From: Brachybacterium sp042666875
GTDB lineage: Bacteria > Actinomycetota > Actinomycetes > Actinomycetales > Dermabacteraceae
Assembly: GCF_042666875.1 (NCBI RefSeq)
Contig: NZ_JBHTCX010000008.1
Location: 1 to 64,000 of the forward strand
DNA length: 64,000 nucleotides
Direction: 5' to 3'
Position 1 is the stretch's first letter. Every line of letters starts with the position of its first letter. A program made the position numbers and the translations under genes. Under the pieces are notes generated by a model. The model did no database searches. It was not told the DNA's origin and saw nothing but the letters and a program-made list of their open reading frames with translations. Shown piece by piece: positions 34,716 through 43,396 of the stretch.

Positions 34716-36877
34716 GCGCACGAGAGCCGTCCCTGCCGCCCCGCCACCTGGCGCGGGGTCGCCGTCGTGCCACCGCGGCCGCGGCGCCGGCCGCAGCACC
34801 GCCGCCGCCCACCGGCGGTCACCGCCCGGAGCTGCACGGGCTGCGCGGCCTCGCCATCGCCCTGGTGGTGCTCTACCACGTCTTCTTCGACCGGGTCTCC
34901 GGGGGCGTGGACGTCTTCCTGTTCATCTCGGCCTTCTTCCTGACCGGCACGTTCATGCGGCGCCTGGAGTCGGGGCGGCCGACGGCGCCGCTGGCCTACT
35001 GGGCGCGCACCTTCAAGCGGCTGCTGCCGCCGGCCGCGGTGGTGATCCTGGCGACCCTTGCCGCGGTGCGGCTGTTCCTGCCGGCGAGCACCTGGATGCC
35101 GGCGATCAACGACGCGATCGCCTCGATCCTGCAGGTCGAGAACTGGCTGCTGATCCACCGCGGCACGGATTACGAGGCCGCTGCGACCGTGGCCACTTCC
35201 CCGCTGCAGCACTTCTGGTCACTGTCCATCCAGGGACAGGTGTTCCTGCTGTGGCCGGTGCTGTTCGCCCTGTGCGCCGTGCTCGCCCGTGCTCTGCACC
35301 GCTCTCCGCGCACGGTGGTGACCGTCCTGTTCGGGGCCATCGCGCTGGGGTCGTTCGCGTGGTCGCTGTATTCGACCGCCGTCCAGCAGCCCACGGCGTA
35401 CTTCGACACCACCGCCCGCCTGTGGGAGTTCGCGGCCGGAGCGCTGCTCGCCCTGCTGCCCGCGGCCCGGGGCACAGGGAGCCTCGCCTCCGACCGGCCC
35501 ACCCCCGCCGGCCGGCGCCGGCCTGCCCGGCTGTCCGTCCCCGCCCGGGTGGCGCTGGGCTGGGCCGGCCTGGCGGTGCTGATCTCCACCGGAGCCCTGA
35601 TCGACGGCCGCTCGATGTTCCCGGGGTGGATCGCCGCCGTTCCCCTGCTCGGGGCGTCCGGCGTGTTCCTGGCGGGCGTCAGCGGCTCCCGGTTCGGGGC
35701 GGACCGCGTGCTGACCTCCCCTCCTTTCCGATTCCTCGGCGACGTCAGCTACGGGCTCTACCTCATCCACTGGCCCATCCTCGCGATCACCCTCGCGGCC
35801 ACCGGGCGGGAGCACGCCGGATTCGTGGTCGGTCCCACCATCATCGCGGCCAGCCTGATCCTCGCCTACGGCCTGACCCGGCTGGTGGACTCGCCGATCC
35901 GAGGCTGGCGGTGGGCGAACCTCAGCCCGCTGCGCTCCGGCGGGATCGCCGTGACGGTGCTGGTGCTGGGCCTCGCGCCCAGCGTCGGCGCCCACGTCGC
36001 GCTCGAGCGCGCCGCGGATGAGGCCGAGCGACGCGCCGTGGCCGACAACCCCGGCGGGAGGGTGCTCGAGCCCGGCTACGAGCAGCATCCCGACGCCGAC
36101 CCCGACGCGGCTCCCCTGCCGTCGGCCGCGACGCTGAAGCAGGACTGGGAGCACCTGGAAGAAGGATGCTCGGGGCGGTTCGCCCCGGCGGACGACGCGG
36201 TCGCGGAGAGCTGCCGGATGACCGCCGGCCCCGAGGACGGCCCGGTGATCGTGGCGGTCGGCAACTCGCGGCTCGCCCAGCATGCGGTCTCGCTCTCGGA
36301 GCCCGCGCGCGAGAACGGGTGGCGCCTGATCATCCTGCGCCGGCCCAGCTGCATCTTCACCCCGGGCATCGAGTCCTACAAGGGTCCCGACTGCGATGCG
36401 TACAACCTCGCCGCGATGGACTACATCCGCGAGCTCCAGCCGGAGGCGGTCGCCGTCGCCACCACGACCGTCCCGCACGAGGGCCCCGAGGTCGTCACCC
36501 CGGTGGTCGAGGACACCGTGCCGCAGCTGCTGGACGAGGGCTTCGACGTGATCGCCCTGCGCGATGGGGCGCGACTGGAGGAGGATCCCGTGGCGTGCCT
36601 GGAGGCCGGTGGCAGCGAGGAGGAGTGCACCCAGCAGCTCGATCCCGCCGAGATGCCGCCGGAGCGACCCGATGCCGCGCTGCTCGAGGAGCTCTCCACT
36701 CGCGGCGATCTCTACCCGGTGGACGTCCAGCCGCTGATGTGTCCCGAGGGCAGCTGCCCTCCGCTGATCGGGAACATGCACGTGATGTTCGATGAGGACC
36801 ACGCCACGGCGACCTACATGGCATCGCTCGGCGGTTCGGTCGACGCGCAGCTGCAGGAGGCCGGTTTCACCTGGTGA
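34712..36877 (+). CDS. Acyltransferase-3/SGNH protein (OatA-type), paralogue 3
   Basis: A 721-aa paralogue of the two above. GTG at 34712 overlaps the previous stop by four bases (GTGA), which decides the start. The membrane domain opens with RPELHGLRGLAIALVVLYHV; the SGNH domain has Ser in GNSRLAQ and the pair in DEDHAT. The three paralogues differ at this site: GSSH, GDSR and GNSR. Each protein has the same two-domain order, so they probably act on related but different acceptors or acyl groups. Confidence 0.9.
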   Translation: MSAREPSLPPRHLARGRRRATAAAAPAAAPPPPTGGHRPELHGLRGLAIALVVLYHVFFDRVSGGVDVFLFISAFFLTGTFMRRLESGRPTAPLAYWARTFKRLLPPAAVVILATLAAVRLFLPASTWMPAINDAIASILQVENWLLIHRGTDYEAAATVATSPLQHFWSLSIQGQVFLLWPVLFALCAVLARALHRSPRTVVTVLFGAIALGSFAWSLYSTAVQQPTAYFDTTARLWEFAAGALLALLPAARGTGSLASDRPTPAGRRRPARLSVPARVALGWAGLAVLISTGALIDGRSMFPGWIAAVPLLGASGVFLAGVSGSRFGADRVLTSPPFRFLGDVSYGLYLIHWPILAITLAATGREHAGFVVGPTIIAASLILAYGLTRLVDSPIRGWRWANLSPLRSGGIAVTVLVLGLAPSVGAHVALERAADEAERRAVADNPGGRVLEPGYEQHPDADPDAAPLPSAATLKQDWEHLEEGCSGRFAPADDAVAESCRMTAGPEDGPVIVAVGNSRLAQHAVSLSEPARENGWRLIILRRPSCIFTPGIESYKGPDCDAYNLAAMDYIRELQPEAVAVATTTVPHEGPEVVTPVVEDTVPQLLDEGFDVIALRDGARLEEDPVACLEAGGSEEECTQQLDPAEMPPERPDAALLEELSTRGDLYPVDVQPLMCPEGSCPPLIGNMHVMFDEDHATATYMASLGGSVDAQLQEAGFTW

Positions 36878-36906
36878 CCGGATCGACCGGCGCACGGCGG
36901 GTCGGG

Positions 36907-37173
36907 TCAGCCGCGCTGCGCGATCTCCTCGATCACGCTCGCCGCCCGACGCGCCCGCGCCACGGTCTCATGGTCCGGGCCGTGGACCCGCCTGGTGTCC
37001 TTGAAGAGCTGGTCGACCTGGTAGAGCGCGTCCTCGAGCTGCCCGGCCTCCGCGGTGGCCTCGGCCAGCTCGGCGCGCAGCTCGATCGCCTCCGGGCTGA
37101 GGGGGTCGCCGGATTCGAGCAGCTCGAGCAGGCGGAGAGTGGCGTCGTGGACGCGCTGCTGCGGTGTGCTCAT
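36907..37173 (-). CDS. Small TPR-like protein
   Basis: An 88-aa, wholly helical, soluble protein. The segment LEDALYQVDQLFKDTRRVHG followed by PDHETVARARR resembles one tetratricopeptide repeat of the actinobacterial type. AGGAG lies 6 bases before the ATG. It is convergent with the third acyltransferase gene. The function is unknown. Confidence 0.65.
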   Translation of the reverse strand: MSTPQQRVHDATLRLLELLESGDPLSPEAIELRAELAEATAEAGQLEDALYQVDQLFKDTRRVHGPDHETVARARRAASVIEEIAQRG

Positions 37174-37348
37174 TGGGACTCCTCGTGGGGCGTGGTCGGG
37201 CGCGGCACGATCCTACGGCGCTGTCCCGTAGTCGGGCACGACGCCCGTCGGCCACCGCACGGCCCGTCAGCCCCCGCACGGCCCGTCGGGCAGAATGAGT
37301 CCGTGCCGGTCGTGAGTCCGCACCGGTCCCGTGACGCTGGAGGAATGC

Positions 37349-38161
37349 ATGAACGACGCGACCACTCTGCCCGTGCTGGTTCCGGCTCCCGCCGGCAGCG
37401 CCACCGAGCTGATCGCGCGTCTGCGGGAGATGGGTCTGAGCGTCGACCACTCCCCGTTCCTCGAGCTGCGCGCCCAACGCGACACCGACACCCGCCGCGC
37501 CGTCGAAGCCCTGGCTGCGGGCCGCTTCGCGCACCTGGTGGTCGACAGCCGCCGCGCCGCGGAGGTCCTCGCCTCCTACGACGGCTCCACTGACTCCTCC
37601 GGCTCCGCTGACTCCTCCGGCTCCGCTGACTCCGCTGATTCCCGTCACGAGGTCACCTTCGCCGTCCCCGAGGGCGTCGCGGTGACCGCCGTCGGCCAGG
37701 AGACCGCCACGGCCCTGCGCGAGCTGGGCGTGATCGCAGCCCGGGTCACCGCCGACTCCGACGCGGCGATCGCCCGCGACCTTCCGGAGGCGTCCACGGC
37801 CGGCGAGTCCCTGCTGCTGGTGTGCGGCGCCGCGACCGACGCGTCGGTGCGCCCCGCTCTCGAGGCGAAGGGCTATACGGTGACCCAGGCCACCGCGTAC
37901 CGGCCCCGCAGCGTGAGCCTGGACGCACAGCTGGTCCGGGACCTGCGGCTGCGCGGCTACGGCGCACTCGCCCTGACCACGCCGATGCTGGCCTCGCTCG
38001 CCGGTCACCTGGGCATCCACCGGGACATTCGCGTGCTCACGCGCGATGCCGCGGTCACCGCGGCGGCCGAGGCTCGGGGACTGGTGGTCCACGGCGAGGC
38101 GACGGAGCCCACCGAGGCGAGCCTCGCCGAGGCCGTGCGGCGGGCTCTGGCAGTAGTCTGA
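37349..38161 (+). CDS. HemD-like protein (uroporphyrinogen-III synthase family paralogue)
   Basis: A 270-aa protein with the two-lobed HemD fold: the opening VLVPAPAGSATELIARLREM, the first-lobe end FAHLVVDSRRAAEVL, then LLLVCGAATDASVRPALEAKG, and AYRPRSV near the second lobe, all matching the hemD at 47782. A low-complexity insert of SSGSAD repeats lies near residue 85. ATG at 37349 has GGAGG 5 bases before it. It is 10 kb away from the heme cluster, which has its own hemD, so it may have another role or be a spare copy. It is followed 7 bases later by the Cys-cluster gene. Confidence 0.75.
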   Translation: MNDATTLPVLVPAPAGSATELIARLREMGLSVDHSPFLELRAQRDTDTRRAVEALAAGRFAHLVVDSRRAAEVLASYDGSTDSSGSADSSGSADSADSRHEVTFAVPEGVAVTAVGQETATALRELGVIAARVTADSDAAIARDLPEASTAGESLLLVCGAATDASVRPALEAKGYTVTQATAYRPRSVSLDAQLVRDLRLRGYGALALTTPMLASLAGHLGIHRDIRVLTRDAAVTAAAEARGLVVHGEATEPTEASLAEAVRRALAVV

Positions 38162-38168
38162 TCACGAC

Positions 38169-38657
38169 ATGGAGATCAATCCTTACGAGTCGCGTCTGCG
38201 CATGCTGCAGCAGTTCGACGGCGTGCAGATGCAGCGCGAGGCGACTCCCGACGAGGAGACCGCCGGCTGCCCGGGATGTCCGTACTTCTGGACCTGCCCG
38301 GTACCCCACCGCGGCGAAGAGGTGAAGGCTCCGGCCCAGATCGAGCTCGAGGACGTGCGGGACTCGCTGGGCCCGCGCACGGAGTACCGGCCGCGCGACG
38401 AGTCCGACGTCGGCTGGACCGACACGTGGGTCGACGAGAACGGCCACCGGATCGAGGACGAGGCGCTGGCCAGCATCGAGCTCGCCGAGGACCACGTCGA
38501 GACGACCGACCTCGAGGACGACCCCGCCGAGCTCGCTGACGTCGCCCTGGGCGAGGACGGCGCAGACGACGACGCCGGTGCGGACGCGGCCGACACGGCC
38601 CGCCCCGAGCCCTCACCCCGCCGCTTCCGCTGGAATCCCTTCCGCCGCCGACGCTGA
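38169..38657 (+). CDS. Hypothetical acidic protein with CPGCPYFWTC motif
   Basis: A 162-aa protein I do not recognise. Near residue 34 it has CPGCPYFWTCP, three closely spaced cysteines that could bind a metal or iron-sulfur cluster. The middle is conserved-looking (DVGWTDTWVDENGHRI), followed by a very acidic stretch and a basic tail of Arg residues. It follows the HemD-like gene by 7 bases and is probably co-translated with it, hinting at a linked function. Confidence 0.6.
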   Translation: MEINPYESRLRMLQQFDGVQMQREATPDEETAGCPGCPYFWTCPVPHRGEEVKAPAQIELEDVRDSLGPRTEYRPRDESDVGWTDTWVDENGHRIEDEALASIELAEDHVETTDLEDDPAELADVALGEDGADDDAGADAADTARPEPSPRRFRWNPFRRRR

Positions 38658-38783
38658 TCCGGCCTCCTGTGACCATTGAGCTGTCCTCATCGAGGCCAGC
38701 CCACCGAAAGCTCACACGCGATGTCGCGATGCAGAGCGTCGGGAGCCGGCCGCAGCCGACAGTGGTGTTGCTAACGTTGAGGC

Positions 38784-39284
38784 GTGCTTCCCTCACCCAC
38801 ACCGCGGCTCCGGTTCCGCCGGATGAGGAGTGAGGATCTGGACGACATGGCGGCCCTCCTCGGGGACCCCGTCGTGATGCACTACTACCCCGCGCCCAAG
38901 TCTCGGGGTGAGGCTCTCGCGTGGATCGAATGGAACCGACGGAACTACGCAGACCATGGTCACGGCCTCTGGGTGATCGAGACGGTGGACGGCGGGTTCG
39001 TCGGCGACTGCGGACTCACGTGGCAGCGCGTGAACGGCGAGCAGAAGCTCGAAGTGGGGTACCACGTTCGCAGTGGCCTCCACGGTCTCGGCTACGCCAC
39101 CGAAGCCGCAGCCGCCTGCCGCGATGTCGCCCGAGACAGCACTGACACTGCCGAGCTGGTCGCGATAGTCCACCCTGACAATCGTGCCTCGCAGCGAGTG
39201 GCGGAGAAGATCGGGATGAAGCGCGTCGACGACGACCACGGTGACCCGCTTCCTGCTCGGCACGTGTTCAGTATGAGGCTGTGA
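38784..39284 (+). CDS. GNAT-family N-acetyltransferase
   Basis: A 166-aa acetyltransferase of the RimJ/RimL-like type. The order of GNAT elements is intact: RLRFRRMRSEDLDDMAALL, the beta-4 region GLWVIETVDGGFVGDCGL, the acetyl-CoA loop VRSGLHGLGYATEAA and VHPDNRASQRVAEKIGMKR. The start is GTG at 38784. The substrate cannot be told from sequence. Confidence 0.85.
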   Translation: MLPSPTPRLRFRRMRSEDLDDMAALLGDPVVMHYYPAPKSRGEALAWIEWNRRNYADHGHGLWVIETVDGGFVGDCGLTWQRVNGEQKLEVGYHVRSGLHGLGYATEAAAACRDVARDSTDTAELVAIVHPDNRASQRVAEKIGMKRVDDDHGDPLPARHVFSMRL

Positions 39285-39314
39285 ACCCAGGATCGGACGT
39301 CGTAGGGTTCACAG

Positions 39315-39932
39315 ATGATCGAGTGGCACGTCTTCCTGCCGGCGGCCGTGGCGATGGCGTCGATCCCTGGCGCCAACCAGGTGCTCGGACTGCGCAACGC
39401 CGCCGTCGTCGGCGCCCGGTACGCCGCGGCAGGAGTGGCCGGCCGCTTCGCCGCCTTCGCCGTGCTGGCCCTGCTCGTCGTCGTGGGGCTCGGCGCGGTT
39501 CTCGCGCGGTCGGCGGTCGCCTTCGAGGTCCTGCGCTGGGCGGGCGTCGTCTATCTGGTCTGGCTCGGCGTGAGCACCATCAGGAACGCCGGGGCGGGAG
39601 AGCGACACCCCGACCTCCGACGTGAGGAGCGCGGCGCCGTGGCGGCGCGGAGGGAGTTCATCACAGCACTGACCAACCCCAAGGCGCTCCTGCTGTTCGC
39701 GTCCTTCCTCCCTCAGTTCATGCCGACGTCTGCTCCCGCGTCGCTGCTTCTCGTCCTCGCCGCGGTCTACATCGGGGTGGAGGCGCTGGCGGCTGCCGCC
39801 TACATCGCGGCCGGGTCCGCCATGCGCCGACCGTCCGGCGAGCTGCGACGTCCTCGTCGCCGCCTCGATCAGGTCGCCGGGGCCTCGTTCCTCGGATTCG
39901 GCGCGTACCTCGCCACCTCGCACCGTCCCTGA
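39315..39932 (+). CDS. LysE-family translocator
   Basis: A 205-aa membrane exporter of the LysE/RhtB type with about six helices. Seen motifs are the N-terminal PGANQVLGLRNA, the third-helix segment VLRWAGVVYLVWLGVSTI, and FITALTNPKALLLFASFLPQF. The family exports amino acids or related small molecules. It follows the GNAT gene by 30 bases. Confidence 0.87.
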   Translation: MIEWHVFLPAAVAMASIPGANQVLGLRNAAVVGARYAAAGVAGRFAAFAVLALLVVVGLGAVLARSAVAFEVLRWAGVVYLVWLGVSTIRNAGAGERHPDLRREERGAVAARREFITALTNPKALLLFASFLPQFMPTSAPASLLLVLAAVYIGVEALAAAAYIAAGSAMRRPSGELRRPRRRLDQVAGASFLGFGAYLATSHRP

Positions 39933-39947
39933 GCGGGAACTCCTCGA

Positions 39948-40487
39948 CTACACACCGGCGAGCCGGCGGTGAGGCTCGGCAGGCAGCTCGACTCTGATCC
40001 CCTCGCCGGGGCGGACCGTGCCGCCGCAGGCCACGACGCCCATGACTCCCGCGAGCTTGTGCACCTGGCCCGACTCGTTCTTGCGGACCACCTGCTTGAG
40101 CAGTCCCGGCTGGAAGGCGTCGATCTGCCAGCATGGATTCCGCAAGCCGGTGACCTCGATGCTCGCCTCCGCGACGTGCAGACGGGTCCCGACGGGCAGA
40201 CTGAGCAGATCGATGCCTGCGGTGGTGATGTTCTCGCCCAGCTGCCCCGGGGCGACGTGGTGCCCCTCGGCGGCGAGCTGCTCGAGGAGCTCTCCGTGGA
40301 GGAGATGCACCTGCCGCAGATTCGGCTGGTCCGGGTCACGGGCGACCCTGCTGCGGTGCTTGACGGTCCGTCCCGAATGCGCATCCCCCGCGACGCCGAC
40401 ACCTTCGAGGAGCTGGATCTCGGGAACCGGGGTCTTGCTGAACGTGTGTGCCGCGCTGAGGTGGACTGACTCGACCGTCGGACTCAT
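39948..40487 (-). CDS. MOSC domain protein
   Basis: A 179-aa protein with the MOSC fold. Diagnostic features are the LLEGVGVAGDAH opening, RQVHLLHGELL, GQLGENITTAGIDLLSLPVGT and LRNPCWQIDAFQPGL with the conserved Cys. MOSC domains transfer sulfur or handle molybdenum cofactor, often in detoxifying N-hydroxylated compounds; the partner is unknown here. It is convergent with the LysE gene. Confidence 0.87.
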   Translation of the reverse strand: MSPTVESVHLSAAHTFSKTPVPEIQLLEGVGVAGDAHSGRTVKHRSRVARDPDQPNLRQVHLLHGELLEQLAAEGHHVAPGQLGENITTAGIDLLSLPVGTRLHVAEASIEVTGLRNPCWQIDAFQPGLLKQVVRKNESGQVHKLAGVMGVVACGGTVRPGEGIRVELPAEPHRRLAGV

Positions 40488-40588
40488 GCGGCCACGATCG
40501 CAGCACGGAGCCTGCCGGGACAGAGACGGTCAGGGACAGAGACTGGTCCGGGGCGCCGGCAGGAGCTGCATTCGCTCCGGAGCGCACC

Positions 40589-42097
40589 TCAGCTCGAGGC
40601 GGCAGTCCCCTTGTGCTGCTCACGCATGGCCAGGCGAGCGATCGTGGCGTCGGACACGGTGTGGGGACCGGTGCTGCCGGCCGGCGCCGAACCGGTGGCT
40701 GCAGTCGGTGCCCCGCCCCTCGGCACGCCCGCGCTCGCGAGGGTGTCGGCGTCCGTCAGCGTCGGCGGGACGGTGCGGTCCACGCGCATCCAGCCGGCCG
40801 GCATCACGTCGTCCTCCGCGCTCTCGTCGGCGTCGGCCGGTTCCCGTGCGGAGGAGATGTCGATGCCGAAGATGGTGTGGAAGGCCTCGACGTAGGCGTC
40901 GGCGAAGCCGGTCTCGGCGAGGTGGCGGGCGCGCTCGGCGGGCTGATGCATGACCTTGGCGAGGATCTTGCGGACGCTGCGCTCGAGCTGGTCCGCGGTC
41001 TCGCCGGAGACCTCGCGGCGCAGGCGATCGACCTCGTCGTCGGCGGCCTCGGAGACCTCACGGCGCAGGGCCGCCATCGCCGGGTCGATGCGGCGCACCT
41101 GCTGCTGGGTGCGAAAGGCCTCGACGTTCTCCTCGACGATCTGGCGGGCGGTGACCAGCGCAGGGTCGTCGCTCGCCTCCACGCCCACCGCGAGATCGGA
41201 CAGGCCGAGCACGGTGACGCCCTTGAGGTGCGGCACCAGAGGGTGCAGGTCGGAGTGCAGGGCCAGGTCCAGCACGACGGTGCGGCCGGCGGCCAGGAAC
41301 TGCTCGGGGAACAGCGAGGTGCCGCGGCCGGAGGCGGCCAGCACGAGGTCCGCCTCGCGCAGCGCGCGGTCGATCCCGTCGGCCGGGACCATGACCGCCC
41401 CGTGGCGCTCGGCGAACCCGGTCTCGCGGCCGGAGGGCGAGTACACCTGCAGATCCCCCACGCCCCGGCGCGCGAGCTCGGCCAGGCCCAGACGCGCGTA
41501 GGCGCCGGTGCCGACGATCAGCACCGTCCGCCCCTCGAAGCCGCCCAGCTCGACGCCGGCGCGGTCCAGCGCGACCGCCGCCCCGGAGCGGCCGGCGGCG
41601 CCGACCGGAGCCTGGGTGGCGACCTGCTTGGCGCAGCGGAAGGCGTGCTGGAACAGGTCGTGGAGCATCGAGGTGGTGCGCCCGGCGCGGCGCGCGGTCT
41701 CGAAGGACTGGCGCACCTGGCCGGTGATCTCCGCCTCGCCGACCACCAGGGAGCGCAGCCCGGAGGCGACCTCGTAGAGGTGCCGCGGCACCGGGGTGTC
41801 CATCGCGGCGTCGAAGCAGAGGGTGACCACCTCGCGGTCCAGCCCGCTGGTGCGGGCGACGGCGTCGATGACGAGGTCCACGCCCTCGTGGAAGCGGTCG
41901 GTGTCGAGGTAGACCTCGAGGCGGTTGCAGGTGCTCACGGCCACGTGGCCGGAGATGACGGGGGCGGCGCCGACGGCCTCGGCCCGCTCGGCCTGCAGCT
42001 GGTCGATCACCGCGGGAAGGGTCTCTGCACCACGGGTGAGGGCGTCCAGCACATCGAGGTCGAGGTGCTCGTGGGTGGCGCGGAGAGCAGCGAGCAT
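40589..42097 (-). CDS. hemA: Glutamyl-tRNA reductase
   Basis: Makes glutamate-1-semialdehyde from glutamyl-tRNA, the committed first step of C5-route heme synthesis. The 502-aa protein has catalytic Cys57 in STCNRLEVY, the NADPH-binding region VLIVGTGAYARLGLAEL and a helical dimerisation domain from about residue 320. The C-terminus is extended by an acidic and Thr/Ala-rich tail of about 60 residues. It is divergent from hemE with only 69 bp between starts, so the two promoters overlap and could be regulated together. Confidence 0.95.
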   Translation of the reverse strand: MLAALRATHEHLDLDVLDALTRGAETLPAVIDQLQAERAEAVGAAPVISGHVAVSTCNRLEVYLDTDRFHEGVDLVIDAVARTSGLDREVVTLCFDAAMDTPVPRHLYEVASGLRSLVVGEAEITGQVRQSFETARRAGRTTSMLHDLFQHAFRCAKQVATQAPVGAAGRSGAAVALDRAGVELGGFEGRTVLIVGTGAYARLGLAELARRGVGDLQVYSPSGRETGFAERHGAVMVPADGIDRALREADLVLAASGRGTSLFPEQFLAAGRTVVLDLALHSDLHPLVPHLKGVTVLGLSDLAVGVEASDDPALVTARQIVEENVEAFRTQQQVRRIDPAMAALRREVSEAADDEVDRLRREVSGETADQLERSVRKILAKVMHQPAERARHLAETGFADAYVEAFHTIFGIDISSAREPADADESAEDDVMPAGWMRVDRTVPPTLTDADTLASAGVPRGGAPTAATGSAPAGSTGPHTVSDATIARLAMREQHKGTAASS

Positions 42098-42169
42098 GCA
42101 GCCAGTCTAGGCCTGCTCCGGGGCGTGCACGACGCTCCCGGGAATGATGTGCACAATAGTTGCGTCATG
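42098..42169 (+). promoter_or_regulatory. Divergent hemA/hemE promoter region, hemE possibly leaderless
   Basis: Between the two starts lies a TGCACA-centred AT-rich patch (about 42149-42157). CACAAT at 42152-42157 fits a -10 box whose start site would fall within a few bases of the hemE ATG at 42167. No ribosome site precedes that ATG, so hemE may be a leaderless message, which is common in actinobacteria. Confidence 0.4.
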
Positions 42170-43396
42170 ACACAGAACAGCACGTCAGAGCCCACTTTTG
42201 CCGACAGCGCGTCAGATACCTCGCCGGGCGCGTCAGAAACCGGGAACACCGCAGGCAGCGACGCTGTTGTTCCCCCCGATCGCTCCCCTCTCACGCCCGC
42301 TGCGGCGCTCGAAGAGCTGCCGTCGCGGCACCCTGCCCGCCGCCCGGTGGCCGACGGCGGTGTGGCCGACGCCGCCCTGCTGCGCGAGCTCAGAGGTGAG
42401 CGAGGCGACACCCACCCCAGCGTGTGGTTCATGCGACAGGCCGGCCGCTCCCTGCCCGAGTACCGGGCTCTGCGCGAGGGCACCACGATGCTCGATGCCT
42501 GCGTGCGCCCCGACATGGCTGCCGAGATCACCGTCCAGCCCGTGCGGCGCCACGGGGTCGATGCCGGCGTGTTCTTCTCCGACATCGTCGTGCCCGCGCG
42601 GCTCGCGGGGCTGGGCGTGGAGATCCGGCCCGGCGTCGGCCCCGTCTTCGACCACCCGATCCGCACCGAGGCCGACGTCGACGCGCTGCCGGATCTCGGG
42701 GACGCCTACGAGGCGGCGCTGGAGCCGATCCGCGAGGCGGTGCGCCTGACCGTCGCCGAGCTGGGCACCACGCCGCTGATCGGCTTCGCCGGCGCCCCGT
42801 TCACCGTGGCCAGCTACATGGTCGAGGGCGGCCCCAGCCGCGACCACCTGCGCACCCGCGCCCTGATGCGCGGCCGGCCCGAGGTGTGGGCGAAGCTCGC
42901 CGCGTGGGTCGCCGAGCTCTCGGGCCGCTTCCTGCGCGCCCAGGTCCTCGCCGGCGCCTCCGCCGTCCAGCTGTTCGACTCGTGGGTGGGGGCGCTCGGA
43001 GCCGACATGTACCGCACCCATGTCCAGGAGCACTCGGCCGCGGCCCTCGCCCGCATCGCCGACCTGCCGGTGCCGCGCATCCACTTCGGCGTCGGCGCCT
43101 CGCATCTGCTCACGCCCATGCTCGAGGCGGGGGCGAGCGTGATGGGCGTCGATCACCGTCTGCGCCTGGACGAGGCGCTCGAGATCCTCCCGCCCGGCAC
43201 GCCCGTCCAGGGCAACATCGATCCCGCCGTGCTGTTCACCTCCGAGCAGGCCCGCTTCGCCGAGGCCCGCGCCGTGCTCGCGGCCGGCTCCGGCGCCAGC
43301 GGACACGTCGTCAACCTCGGCCACGGCGTCCCCCCGGGCGCGGACCCGCAGGTGCTCACCGACCTGGTCAGCTTCCTGCACGAGCAGCGGCCATGA
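42167..43396 (+). CDS. hemE: Uroporphyrinogen decarboxylase
   Basis: Decarboxylates uroporphyrinogen III to coproporphyrinogen III. The 409-aa protein has the N-terminal signature WFMRQAGRSLPEYR, the second signature GFAGAPFTVASYM and the C-terminal NLGHGVPPG. The first 75 residues before PSVWF are longer than usual and disordered; the start at ATG 42167 has no ribosome site. The stop overlaps the next start by four bases (ATGA), opening a tightly coupled heme operon. Confidence 0.93.
   Translation: MTQNSTSEPTFADSASDTSPGASETGNTAGSDAVVPPDRSPLTPAAALEELPSRHPARRPVADGGVADAALLRELRGERGDTHPSVWFMRQAGRSLPEYRALREGTTMLDACVRPDMAAEITVQPVRRHGVDAGVFFSDIVVPARLAGLGVEIRPGVGPVFDHPIRTEADVDALPDLGDAYEAALEPIREAVRLTVAELGTTPLIGFAGAPFTVASYMVEGGPSRDHLRTRALMRGRPEVWAKLAAWVAELSGRFLRAQVLAGASAVQLFDSWVGALGADMYRTHVQEHSAAALARIADLPVPRIHFGVGASHLLTPMLEAGASVMGVDHRLRLDEALEILPPGTPVQGNIDPAVLFTSEQARFAEARAVLAAGSGASGHVVNLGHGVPPGADPQVLTDLVSFLHEQRP

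Noticed and set aside
40613..42166. Long plus-strand frame antisense to hemA joined to hemE
   Set aside because: Composition is that of a codon-shadow of hemA; HemE homology begins well after ATG 42167.
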